From an uncultured bacterium (lineage in GTDB: Bacteria > Acidobacteriota > Thermoanaerobaculia > Multivoradales > JAHEKO01), in contig CALILB010000354.1 in assembly GCA_938016625.1 (NCBI GenBank), positions 1 to 12,095 on the forward strand: a stretch of DNA of 12,095 nt, given 5' to 3'. Positions 1 to 6,150 of this stretch are shown piece after piece. The notes below the pieces were generated by a model. That model saw only the letters and a program-made list of their open reading frames with translations, was not told the origin of the DNA and did not search any database. Made by a program: the position numbers and the translations under genes. How positions within the stretch are numbered: the stretch's first letter is position 1; each line of letters begins with the position of its first letter.

Positions 1-131
1 GTGGCGGTTTGGAGAGCCAGACCGGACAGGCTGATATTGATGACCTGGGCATCGACGGAGTAGGCGAAGCTGCCCTTCAGGTCCTCCGTTGGAAATCGCC
101 GGTGGCGGCGCTCCTTGTCCCATCCAGCCAT
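1..131 (-). CDS. PilZ domain protein, 5' part (runs off left edge)
   Basis: Only the first 43 codons are present, and the gene continues beyond base 1. The translation begins MAGWDKERRHRRFPTED and carries both hallmarks of a PilZ cyclic-di-GMP receptor: the Arg-rich RxxxR motif (R8 to R12) and, after a short beta-strand region, an N-x-S-x-x-G motif (NISLSG, about residues 32-37) followed by LALQ. In the PilZ family these two motifs wrap around the c-di-GMP dimer, so the visible part looks binding-competent. What the rest of the protein does cannot be seen; it may be PilZ alone or fused to another domain. ATG at 131 is the only usable start, because an in-frame TAA lies four codons upstream. 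No good Shine-Dalgarno precedes it. The gene is divergent from the DUF4388-TonB gene across a 125-bp gap. Confidence 0.8.
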   Translation of the reverse strand, partial: MAGWDKERRHRRFPTEDLKGSFAYSVDAQVINISLSGLALQTA

Positions 132-193
132 AGAAGAGGGAGTTTACAACGACACGTGCCCAGGCAAACAGTCAAGCACTGATAAACCCTTTC

Positions 194-222
194 TTGCCAA
201 AAGTTGAGTGACAACTTATCCT
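194..222 (+). promoter_or_regulatory. Sigma70-type promoter for the DUF4388-TonB gene
   Basis: TTGCCA (194-199) matches the -35 consensus at 5 of 6 bases. TATCCT (217-222) matches the -10 consensus at 4 of 6. The spacer is exactly 17 bp. Transcription would start near 229, giving a leader of about 28 nt before the ATG at 257. This is assigned by eye from consensus and spacing, with no experimental support. Confidence 0.5.
201..217. promoter_or_regulatory. Candidate operator: inverted repeat in promoter spacer
   Basis: AAGTTG (201-206) and CAACTT (212-217) form a perfect 6-bp dyad around a 5-nt centre. The dyad fills the spacer between the proposed -35 and -10 boxes and overlaps the first base of the -10. 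A dimeric regulator bound here would control the promoter directly. The regulator is unknown, and a 6-bp dyad can occur by chance. Confidence 0.4.
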
Positions 223-235
223 AAGGGCCTGTGCC

Positions 236-247
236 CACCTGCAGGTG
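236..247. repeat. 12-bp perfect palindrome just before the start codon
   Basis: CACCTGCAGGTG is its own reverse complement. It lies 9 nt ahead of the ATG at 257, downstream of the proposed transcription start, in the region where ribosomes would bind. It could be a second operator half or a small mRNA structure, or it could be chance. Confidence 0.4.
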
Positions 248-256
248 TGACAGGTC

Positions 257-1966
257 ATGAGCATTACGGGCAACCTTCGCACGTTGGAGCTTTCAGAGCT
301 CTTGCAGTGGCTTGCCCAGGGGAAGAAGACCGGAACCCTGGTTGTCGAGCAGCAAGATCTGGAAAAGTGCATCTATTTTCAAAATGGGCGCATAATCTCC
401 TCGTCCTCGAACGACCCCGAGGAACATCTCGGAACATTCCTGATCGAGCGCGGCTATATCGACGAGCCGACGCTCGAGCACGCCATGAAGCTGCAGGAGG
501 CGACGCAGATCCTTCTCGGCAAGGTTCTGGTCACACTCGACTCGATATCCGAGGACGATCTGGAGAAGATCCTGCGCCTGAAAACCGAGGAGAGTGTCTA
601 CGAGCTGTTTACATGGGACGAAGGCGACTTCCGGTTTGTCAAGGACGAGATGCCCGACGCCGCCATGGTTCCGGTCTCTCTCGAAGTAACCAACATCGTC
701 ATGGAGGGCATGCGCCGGATCGACGAGTCGAATCACGGGGGGATACCGACTGTCGACGATCTGGCCTCTCGCCAAGCGCAAGACCTCGAAGCGGAAGGTG
801 TACCGAGCCTGGTGGTGGAGCTCCAGCCGATCGATCCGGATGACGAGAACATCGAGCCGCATCTCCTGCTGGCCGAAGAAGAAGATGCCGGCGCGAGTGA
901 CGAGACCGGAAGCGAGGAAGACTCCGGCGAGCTCGGCGGCTCACCCGAGATCCGCGGGTACTACCAGACGCTACCCCAGGGAAAGCCGCAGAAGATAGCG
1001 ATCTTTGGGGGCGCGGCAGCCCTGCTGGTCGTCATCGCTCTGCTGATCGCTTGGATCTTCAGACCGCAGCCCGAGCCGGCAGCGGCCGATATCGCCGACG
1101 CCGTCGCCACCGAGGTGTCACCGCCTCCCTTCACCGTGGTGCCGGCGACACCCGATCTGGATGCGCTCTTGCCACCCGAGGCGGGAGTCGATCTCCAGAC
1201 CGCGACCGAGCCCGAACCCGTGGTCGAGCCGGAACCCGACCCCGTACCGACACCCGAGGAGATCGAGCAACGCGTCCAGCGCTTGGCCGACGCCCAGAGC
1301 GCCGAGATCGAAGAGAGTCTCAAGACCGAATACGAGGACGAGTTGGTGAGTTTGCGCCGGCAGCTCGCGCTGGCGCGGCAGGCGGCGCTAGAGCGTGAGC
1401 GGGCACTCCAGGCGCAGGCGACCCGCGAGGAACCGGAACCGACGGCGACCACGCAGACCGCACCCCCGGCTGGAGGGACAAACAGTGGCGGATTGTCGAC
1501 GGCAACGCCACAAGCGACGGTCGCGCAAACGGTCCCGAGCCGTCCACCGGAGACGACGACCTCTTCACCATCCAACCCAACTTCTCAGATCGAGCGTTCT
1601 CCGACGGCGAGCCCAACCACCGAGGCCGCGCCGCCTCCTACACCCGAGCCCGTGGTGCCCGAGGTCAAACTCGGCGACCTGGTCAACCCCGGACCGGGGG
1701 TCACCCCCCCGAAGCTGGTACGGGGTCCGCTACCTCGCTATCCACCGATCGCACAGCGGATGAAGCGGGAGGCCGATGTCAGGGTGAGTCTCCTCGTGGA
1801 CGAGAACGGCAGGGTGATCGAGGCCCACAGTATCGGCTCGAAGGCCGGAATGGGCTTCGAGCAGGCCGCCGTCGATGCGGCCAGAAAGACCACCTGGTCA
1901 CCGGCCGACAAGAACGGCATCAAGGTCAAGATGCGGCTGGAGCTGACGATCGAGTTCCGACTCTGA
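257..1966 (+). CDS. DUF4388-TonB fusion: membrane-anchored TonB-family energy transducer
   Basis: The protein has 569 residues. Residues 1-160 resemble DUF4388 (PATAN-type), with opening SITGNLRTLELSELLQWL, the segment GTLVV and FQNGRI, and a helical second half. Residues 200-240 are acidic. One membrane helix follows at about 247-267 (IAIFGGAAALLVVIALLIAW). A long spacer comes next: Pro/Glu-rich, a charged coiled-coil-like stretch at about 334-392, then Pro/Thr/Ser-rich to about 470. Residues 488-569 match the TonB C-terminal domain (LPRYPPIAQRMKREADVRVS, VDENGRV, AAVDAARKTTWSPA). The order implies a cytoplasmic N-terminus and a periplasmic TonB end that would contact outer-membrane receptors, with DUF4388 as a cytoplasmic interaction module. 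No ExbB, ExbD or receptor gene is adjacent. ATG at 257 starts the domain cleanly, though only a weak AGG precedes it. Confidence 0.87.
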   Translation: MSITGNLRTLELSELLQWLAQGKKTGTLVVEQQDLEKCIYFQNGRIISSSSNDPEEHLGTFLIERGYIDEPTLEHAMKLQEATQILLGKVLVTLDSISEDDLEKILRLKTEESVYELFTWDEGDFRFVKDEMPDAAMVPVSLEVTNIVMEGMRRIDESNHGGIPTVDDLASRQAQDLEAEGVPSLVVELQPIDPDDENIEPHLLLAEEEDAGASDETGSEEDSGELGGSPEIRGYYQTLPQGKPQKIAIFGGAAALLVVIALLIAWIFRPQPEPAAADIADAVATEVSPPPFTVVPATPDLDALLPPEAGVDLQTATEPEPVVEPEPDPVPTPEEIEQRVQRLADAQSAEIEESLKTEYEDELVSLRRQLALARQAALERERALQAQATREEPEPTATTQTAPPAGGTNSGGLSTATPQATVAQTVPSRPPETTTSSPSNPTSQIERSPTASPTTEAAPPPTPEPVVPEVKLGDLVNPGPGVTPPKLVRGPLPRYPPIAQRMKREADVRVSLLVDENGRVIEAHSIGSKAGMGFEQAAVDAARKTTWSPADKNGIKVKMRLELTIEFRL

Positions 1967-2016
1967 TCCTCTCGGATCTCCCCCCAACCCGCAGTCTCCT
2001 ACCACCCGATCCCTGT

Positions 2017-2041
2017 TTTTTGGGGTCATCAGTCCCAAAAA
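2017..2041. repeat. Inverted repeat in the AT-rich gap before hsp20
   Basis: TTTTTGGG (2017-2024) and CCCAAAAA (2034-2041) are perfectly complementary across a 9-nt loop. It starts 50 bp after the stop of the DUF4388-TonB gene. No T-run follows the 3' arm on either strand, so it is not a standard intrinsic terminator. It could be an operator or an mRNA 3'-end hairpin. Confidence 0.45.
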
Positions 2042-2195
2042 GAGGTATTAAGATGGGAATAAGGACCAAAATATTAGTGTTCTCTACTTAGGAATGAGCA
2101 AAGATTCCGGAAAGTTGCCATTATCTTAGTTTGTTACACTCAAGTATTTGGCATTACCCGGAGGAATGACAGATCTACCAATAAGGAGAGTAGAG
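2041..2195 (+). promoter_or_regulatory. AT-rich upstream/leader region of the hsp20 gene
   Basis: A hand count of 2041-2160 gives 44 G+C of 120 bases (about 37%), well below the GC-rich coding sequence on both sides. It should hold the hsp20 promoter. TTGCCA at 2115-2120 resembles a -35 box, but the only -10-like sequence, TACACT at 2135-2140, leaves a 14-bp spacer, which is too short, so I do not fix a promoter. I see no HrcA CIRCE element and no clear sigma32 pair. GGAAT/ATTCC (2091-2095/2104-2108) is a minor dyad. Confidence 0.35.
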
Positions 2196-2648
2196 ATGAA
2201 GACTGGACTGATTCGCTGGTCGCCCCAGACCGACCTTTTCCGCAGCCGCCTCGATCGTATTTTCGATCAGGCCTTCAACGAGTTCGTGGCCCCCGAGTCC
2301 CGCTCGGGTGTGGCCTCCACTCTCGACTGGATGCCCGCCGTGGACATCAGGGAGACCGATGACGCGCTGACCCTCTTTGCCGAGATCCCCGGGTTGAGCA
2401 AGGACGACGTCTCGATCACGCTCGAGAAGAACGTCCTGACCATCAGTGGCGAGCGCAAGTTCGAGAAGGATGTCGAGAAGGAGAACTACCACCGCATCGA
2501 GCGGGCCTACGGCAGCTTTAGCCGGTCCTTCAGTCTCCCGGCCAACGTCAAAACCGAGAACGTCGACGCGCTGTTTGTCGATGGTGTTCTCACCGTCACC
2601 CTGCCGAAGAGCGAAGAGGCCAAACCGCGTCAGATCGAGATCAAGTAA
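2196..2648 (+). CDS. Small heat-shock protein, Hsp20/alpha-crystallin family
   Basis: This is a 150-residue ATP-independent holdase chaperone that would bind unfolding proteins in the cytoplasm and pass them to the DnaK/ClpB machinery. The N-terminal arm (1-44, RSRLDRIFDQAFNEF) is of the usual bacterial type. The alpha-crystallin domain spans about 45-140 (WMPAVDIRETDDALTLFAEI, then LSKDDVSITLEKNVLTISGE), with the late signature VDGVLTVTLPK. The C-terminus carries the I-x-I anchoring motif (IEI, 147-149) that docks neighbouring dimers in the oligomer. ATG at 2196 is chosen because AAGGAG (2183-2188) sits 7 nt ahead of it. An in-frame ATG at 2166 has GGAGG only 1 nt away, too close for good initiation. 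The gene is probably monocistronic: AT-rich leader upstream, strong terminator downstream. Confidence 0.95.
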   Translation: MKTGLIRWSPQTDLFRSRLDRIFDQAFNEFVAPESRSGVASTLDWMPAVDIRETDDALTLFAEIPGLSKDDVSITLEKNVLTISGERKFEKDVEKENYHRIERAYGSFSRSFSLPANVKTENVDALFVDGVLTVTLPKSEEAKPRQIEIK

Positions 2649-2670
2649 AAACGCGAGAGCGTCTGCTGTG

Positions 2671-2699
2671 AGCCCCATCCTCCGGATGGGGCTTTTTTT
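2671..2699 (+). terminator. Rho-independent terminator after hsp20
   Basis: AGCCCCATCC (2671-2680) and GGATGGGGCT (2684-2693) form a perfect 10-bp stem with a 3-nt TCC loop, followed by an unbroken T-run to 2699. It starts 22 bp after the hsp20 stop. On the minus strand there is no T-run, so it acts for rightward transcription only and separates hsp20 from the convergent TSUP gene. Confidence 0.93.
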
Positions 2700-2702
2700 C
2701 GT

Positions 2703-3455
2703 CTAGGTGAACCAGAGCTTGAGGGCAAACAGGACAACGGTCACGGTCACCACACCACGGACCCAACGGTGTCCTTTGAGAATCGTCAGCCGCGCACCAA
2801 TCAGCCCACCCAGCAGAGTCCCCGCGGCCAGGGTGCCGCCCATCAACCAGTCCACCCTGCCGTTTATCGCGAACAGAGTAAGAGCCAACACCGTAAAGCA
2901 AAGAACGGTGAGCACCTTGACCGCATTGCCGCGTACGAGATCTAGACCCGCCAGGGTGGTCGCCGCGAGTATCAGGAATCCCACCCCGGCCTGTACAAAT
3001 CCGCCGTAGACCCCCACCAGAAAGAAGGCGCCCGCGACCAGAAGCCGTTGCTTGCTCCGGCGAGGTGCCGTCGTCGGCTCACCCGAGCCGGCGCCCGACG
3101 GGGACCAGAGCGTCCACAGCGCCAAGGTGACCATGAGCAGAGCCAAAACCCGCTTGAAGGACTGATCGCTGATCACCAACGCCACCCAGACCCCGACACC
3201 GGCACCGAGGCTGGCCGGCAGGGCGGCCCACAACAGGGAGCTCCAATCGAGCACACCGTGGCGCTCGAAGCTCCATACCGCACCGATGTTCTGGACCAGG
3301 ATCCCCACCCTATTGGTGCCATTGGCGACACCGGCGGGCAGCCCCATGAACATGAGGATCGGCAGAGTAAGGAAGGAGCCACCACCGGCTACGACGTTGA
3401 TGACACCGGCGACGGCTCCGGCGGCAAAGAGCAGCGGATAGCCAACCCAGTCCAT
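2703..3455 (-). CDS. TSUP family (TauE/SafE) membrane exporter
   Basis: This is a 250-residue polytopic inner-membrane protein of the TauE/SafE (TSUP) family, whose characterised members move sulfite, sulfoacetate and related small organosulfur anions. Both family repeats are visible: GVINVVAGGGSFLTLPIL (about 18-35) with ANGTNRVGILVQN, and GVYGGFVQAGVGFLIL (about 148-163) with GNAVKVLTVLCFTVLAL. A charged cytoplasmic loop around 119-138 splits the halves. Length is normal for the family. ATG at 3455 is chosen because MDWVGYPLLFAAGAVAG starts the first helix; the frame stays open upstream, but that part is Arg-rich, lies inside the preceding gene and does not look like TSUP sequence. No strong Shine-Dalgarno is seen, so translation may depend on the Cache gene 38 bp upstream. 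No sulfur-metabolism gene is nearby, so the substrate is unknown. Confidence 0.88.
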   Translation of the reverse strand: MDWVGYPLLFAAGAVAGVINVVAGGGSFLTLPILMFMGLPAGVANGTNRVGILVQNIGAVWSFERHGVLDWSSLLWAALPASLGAGVGVWVALVISDQSFKRVLALLMVTLALWTLWSPSGAGSGEPTTAPRRSKQRLLVAGAFFLVGVYGGFVQAGVGFLILAATTLAGLDLVRGNAVKVLTVLCFTVLALTLFAINGRVDWLMGGTLAAGTLLGGLIGARLTILKGHRWVRGVVTVTVVLFALKLWFT

Positions 3456-3493
3456 CGGACGATTGCAGCCTATTCTAAGGAAGACCGGAGCGG

Positions 3494-4381
3494 CTAGAAG
3501 TAGACACCGGCGCCGACGACCAATGTCCGGTCGTCGAGCTCGAGGCGTCGAAGATACGAGGTCTTGTCCGCAGTGGGCGCTTTTCCCGGCCTCGGCCATC
3601 GATACTGAACCCAGGTCGACTCTGCCGATTCGAGCCGCTCGAGCCCCTGACGAACAAACGGCTTGCCGTCCACATCCTTGAGATCGAGAATATTGTTCCC
3701 CTCGAGCTCCGGAAACCCGGGATTGACCAGCATCTCACCCGAAATTTCCATCACGAACACATAGGCATCGTAGAAGATAAAGCCGCTTGCGGGGTCGCGA
3801 AAGGTATCGAAAGCCTGCTCCCCCTGCTCCAGGATCAGCGAGACCGCGTCTTCGACCTGCTCGACAACGAAAAACGGCTCCATTTCGATCTCGTAGAGTC
3901 CGCTGGCCACCACGACCTCATTGCCGTCAGCGTCGGCGACCTTCTTGAAATAGGAGGTCTTCCAGAAGGAGGTCATGAACTCGGGCCGTGGCCAGAGGTA
4001 GTGCGTCCAGCCCTCGGCACTCGGGCGCTGGACTTCGCGCAGGATGTTCTGGGCGACCGGTTTGCCCAGCGGGTCTTTGAAATCGATCAGATTCTGGCCT
4101 TCCAGCTCCGGGCTGGAGGGATTGCAGACCATCGTACCGGTCATGTCCAGCAGGAAGATGTAGCTCTCGCCCTGGAACCAGGGTCCAGGCTCCCTAAAAT
4201 CTTTGCAGGCCGTGGCCGACCCCTTCTCTGCCACCAGACTCGCCGCATCATCGACCAGTGCCACGAGATCCAGGGTGAGGTCCGACTCGGGCGCCGTCGG
4301 CTTCTCGGCGGCCCCGTTGCCGGCCCAGGCGCCTATACAGATAGTCATCGCCACCAGGGCGATCCACACGCTTCTCACCAT
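3494..4381 (-). CDS. Secreted protein of two tandem Cache-like sensor domains
   Basis: The product has 295 residues. A signal peptide occupies about 1-24 (MVRSVWIALVAMTICIGAWA), without a lipobox in the right place, so export to the periplasm is expected. The rest is two clear copies of one module, about 37-165 and 171-295. Shared landmarks in order are FREP/FRDP, an ESYIFLLD/DAYVFVME strand, the G-x-M-x-x-NP turn, PELEGQNLIDFKD against PELEGNNILDLKD, GKP, a W-x-x-Y-x-WPRP motif and KTSY. These resemble single Cache domains that sense small ligands outside chemoreceptors and histidine kinases. No later transmembrane helix, HAMP, kinase or methyl-accepting domain follows: the protein ends at GVYF. 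It may act as a binding protein for a partner. ATG at 4381 has an excellent AAGGAGGGAGG Shine-Dalgarno. It precedes the TSUP gene, probably in one transcript. Confidence 0.85.
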   Translation of the reverse strand: MVRSVWIALVAMTICIGAWAGNGAAEKPTAPESDLTLDLVALVDDAASLVAEKGSATACKDFREPGPWFQGESYIFLLDMTGTMVCNPSSPELEGQNLIDFKDPLGKPVAQNILREVQRPSAEGWTHYLWPRPEFMTSFWKTSYFKKVADADGNEVVVASGLYEIEMEPFFVVEQVEDAVSLILEQGEQAFDTFRDPASGFIFYDAYVFVMEISGEMLVNPGFPELEGNNILDLKDVDGKPFVRQGLERLESAESTWVQYRWPRPGKAPTADKTSYLRRLELDDRTLVVGAGVYF

Positions 4382-4406
4382 CAGGCCTCCCTCCTTGTAG
4401 CCACAG

Positions 4407-4412
4407 ATTATC
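4407..4412 (-). promoter_or_regulatory. Possible -10 box for the Cache-TSUP transcript
   Basis: On the minus strand GATAAT (5 of 6 to consensus) lies about 26 nt upstream of the Cache gene ATG, which would leave a short leader containing the strong ribosome binding site. No convincing -35 hexamer is found at 16-18 bp, so this is weak. Confidence 0.25.
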
Positions 4413-4487
4413 AGTACCCACCACTTTGGAGGGCTTTGCAGATTGCCTTGATATTCTTCACCTGGGCGCAATCACCGGGAGATACCC

Positions 4488-5732
4488 ATGGACTTCACCG
4501 TGTTCAAGGTGCTGGCAGAGGCTCTGGGCATCGGTCTGCTCGTCGGTGCGGAGCGTTACCGGGACCGGGAAGAGGGGGAGAAGAAGTCAGCGGGGGTCCG
4601 TACCTTTGCGATCTTTGCCCTGCTCGGTGCCGTGTGCGGCCTCCTCGACCATCCCACCTACACCCTGGTGACCTTTGCGGCCCTTGCTGGGCTCGTCTTG
4701 CTGGGCTACCACCGAAATCCAGCGGACAGTATCGGCTTCACCACCGAGTTTGCGGCCTTGCTGGTCTTCTGGATCGGCTATCTCCTCCACATCTACGAAG
4801 GCCCCGCCATCGCCCTCGGGATCGTGCTGACCATATTCCTGGCCTCCAAACAGGCCCTGCACGAGTTCGTCCGCGACCAGATCAGCATGACCGAGTTCTA
4901 CGCCACCCTCAAGTTTCTGGCCGTGGTGCTCGTGATCTATCCCGTCCTGCCCGACAGGAACATGGGTCCATTCGATTTCTTCAACCCCCGGGAGATCTGG
5001 GGACTGGTGATCCTCGTCTCCGCCATCAGCTACCTGGGGTACTTTCTGACCCGTTGGCTCGGCGCCCGACGTGGTCTGAGAATCGGCGCCATCATGGGTG
5101 GTCTGGTCTCCACCACCGCGACCACCGTATCCCTGGCGGAGCGTGCCAAGAGCGCCCCGGAGGCCGGGCGTCTCCTCGGGACTGTCGCCGTCATGGCGAA
5201 CTCGGTCCAGGGCCCTCGGTTGCTGGTGCTGGTCTGGGTGTTGAGCCGATTGCTGGGGTACTCGCTTGCCCTGCCGCTCCTGGGAATGGGTCTGGCCGGC
5301 CTCCTTGGCTCCTGGCTCCTCTCCCGCAAGACGGCCTCCGATCCCGAGGTCGAATTCACCTTCGAGAATCCGTTTTCGCTCACACCGGCTCTGAAGTTCG
5401 GAGCCTTTTTTGTGGCCGTTCTCTTCCTGGTCAGTGCGGCCGGCGTCTGGTTTGGTCAGACGGGGATCTTCGTCGCGGCCGCAATTGCCGGCCTGGGAAG
5501 CGCGAGCGCCGCCGCTCTGTCGGTGGCCGGCCTCGTCAGCGCCAACCAGCTGGCCGCGGAGCCGGCGGGTCTGGCCATCTTCCTGGCCGTTGCCGTCAAT
5601 TCCTTGACCAAGTGGATCCTGTCGCTGATGGCCGGTACTCGGGAGATGGCGCTCTGGCTGGGGGCCGGACTGCTCTCCATGCTGACTGCCGGATTCCTGC
5701 TCTACTTCTTCACCCTTGGACTACCCGGCTGA
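4488..5732 (+). CDS. MgtC/SapB-DUF4010 integral membrane protein
   Basis: This is a 414-residue polytopic inner-membrane protein. Residues about 8-130 match the MgtC/SapB module: GIGLLVGAERYRDREEGEKK, then AGVRTFAIFALLGAV, the usual conserved G-x-x-x-G-x-E-R and G-x-R-T-F pattern. Residues about 170-400 match DUF4010, with the signature GGLVSTTATTVSLAERA at about 204-220 and several later helices. This two-domain form is common in bacteria and its function is not established. The stand-alone MgtC of Salmonella affects F-type ATP synthase and magnesium-limited growth, which should not be transferred directly. GGGAG (4477-4481) lies 6 nt before the ATG. The gene is divergent from the Cache-TSUP pair, sharing a 106-bp gap, and appears to be transcribed alone. 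Confidence 0.9.
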   Translation: MDFTVFKVLAEALGIGLLVGAERYRDREEGEKKSAGVRTFAIFALLGAVCGLLDHPTYTLVTFAALAGLVLLGYHRNPADSIGFTTEFAALLVFWIGYLLHIYEGPAIALGIVLTIFLASKQALHEFVRDQISMTEFYATLKFLAVVLVIYPVLPDRNMGPFDFFNPREIWGLVILVSAISYLGYFLTRWLGARRGLRIGAIMGGLVSTTATTVSLAERAKSAPEAGRLLGTVAVMANSVQGPRLLVLVWVLSRLLGYSLALPLLGMGLAGLLGSWLLSRKTASDPEVEFTFENPFSLTPALKFGAFFVAVLFLVSAAGVWFGQTGIFVAAAIAGLGSASAAALSVAGLVSANQLAAEPAGLAIFLAVAVNSLTKWILSLMAGTREMALWLGAGLLSMLTAGFLLYFFTLGLPG

Positions 5733-5747
5733 AGACCGGCACTACGC

Positions 5748-5763
5748 CGATCGAATTCGATCG
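5748..5763. repeat. 16-bp perfect palindrome between convergent genes
   Basis: CGATCGAATTCGATCG is fully self-complementary. It lies in the 37-bp gap between the stops of the MgtC-DUF4010 and ATL genes. No T-run follows on either strand, so it is not a typical intrinsic terminator. It could still form a small hairpin at both mRNA ends. Confidence 0.5.
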
Positions 5764-5769
5764 ACGGGG

Positions 5770-6132
5770 TCAGCCGTCTGAAGAGAGATGGATCGTGTCC
5801 TTCAGAGAGGGCTCCCACCGCTCCTGTTCCAGATCGACCCGCCCACGCTTGTCGAAGACGACCCCCTCCTCCTCCAGCAGGTGGCGCTGGAAGTTGTCCC
5901 ACCCGGCCTCGACCCGCAAGCTCACTTCACCTTTGGCATTGATAACTCGATGCCAGGGCACGTCGGACCCTTCCTTCAGCGCATGGAGGGCATAGCCGAC
6001 CTGGCGCGCGTGACCGGGCAACCCCGCGAGCGCCGCTACCTGCCCGTAGGTGGCCACCCGACCCTCGGGGATCTGCCGTACCACGGCATAGATGCGCTCG
6101 TAGCTCTCGTGTCGCTTTCCGTCCGACACCAC
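5770..6132 (-). CDS. Alkyltransferase-like (ATL) DNA repair protein
   Basis: The product has 120 residues, essentially one DNA-binding domain of the O6-alkylguanine-DNA alkyltransferase family. Visible motifs are IPEGRVATYGQVA (21-33), with the Tyr of the nucleotide-flipping region, and ARQVGYAL (42-49), with the helix-turn-helix Arg finger. The active-site loop reads PWHRVIN (59-65), where methyltransferases have PCHRV. Trp60 in place of the acceptor Cys is the defining ATL change: such proteins (E. coli YbaZ/Atl, yeast Atl1) bind and flip O6-alkylguanine and hand it to nucleotide excision repair instead of reversing it. The start is GTG, at 6132 or at the adjacent GTG at 6129; AAGGTGG a few bases upstream serves both. 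It lies 18 bp behind the nucleoside transporter and is probably translated from its mRNA. Confidence 0.9.
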   Translation of the reverse strand: MVSDGKRHESYERIYAVVRQIPEGRVATYGQVAALAGLPGHARQVGYALHALKEGSDVPWHRVINAKGEVSLRVEAGWDNFQRHLLEEEGVVFDKRGRVDLEQERWEPSLKDTIHLSSDG

Positions 6133-6150
6133 TGCCCACCTTGGTTCGAC

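Noticed and set aside
2017..2041. Terminator for the DUF4388-TonB gene
   Set aside because: The hairpin has T bases in its 5' arm and A bases in its 3' arm, with no T-run after the stem on either strand.
2148..2195. Longer N-terminus for Hsp20 (starts at 2148 or 2166)
   Set aside because: GGAGG is only 1 nt from the ATG at 2166, while the ATG at 2196 has AAGGAG at 7 nt and gives a normal Hsp20 N-terminus.
4001..5995. Long plus-strand open frame (664 codons) spanning the Cache start and the MgtC-DUF4010 gene
   Set aside because: It runs in another frame of two well-supported genes, its translation is Arg/Gly/Pro-rich with no domain resemblance, and it is open because GC-rich codon use removes stops.
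5770..6132. Active O6-methylguanine-DNA methyltransferase
   Set aside because: The acceptor Cys is replaced by Trp (PWHRV), so the protein cannot take up the alkyl group; it fits the ATL subgroup.
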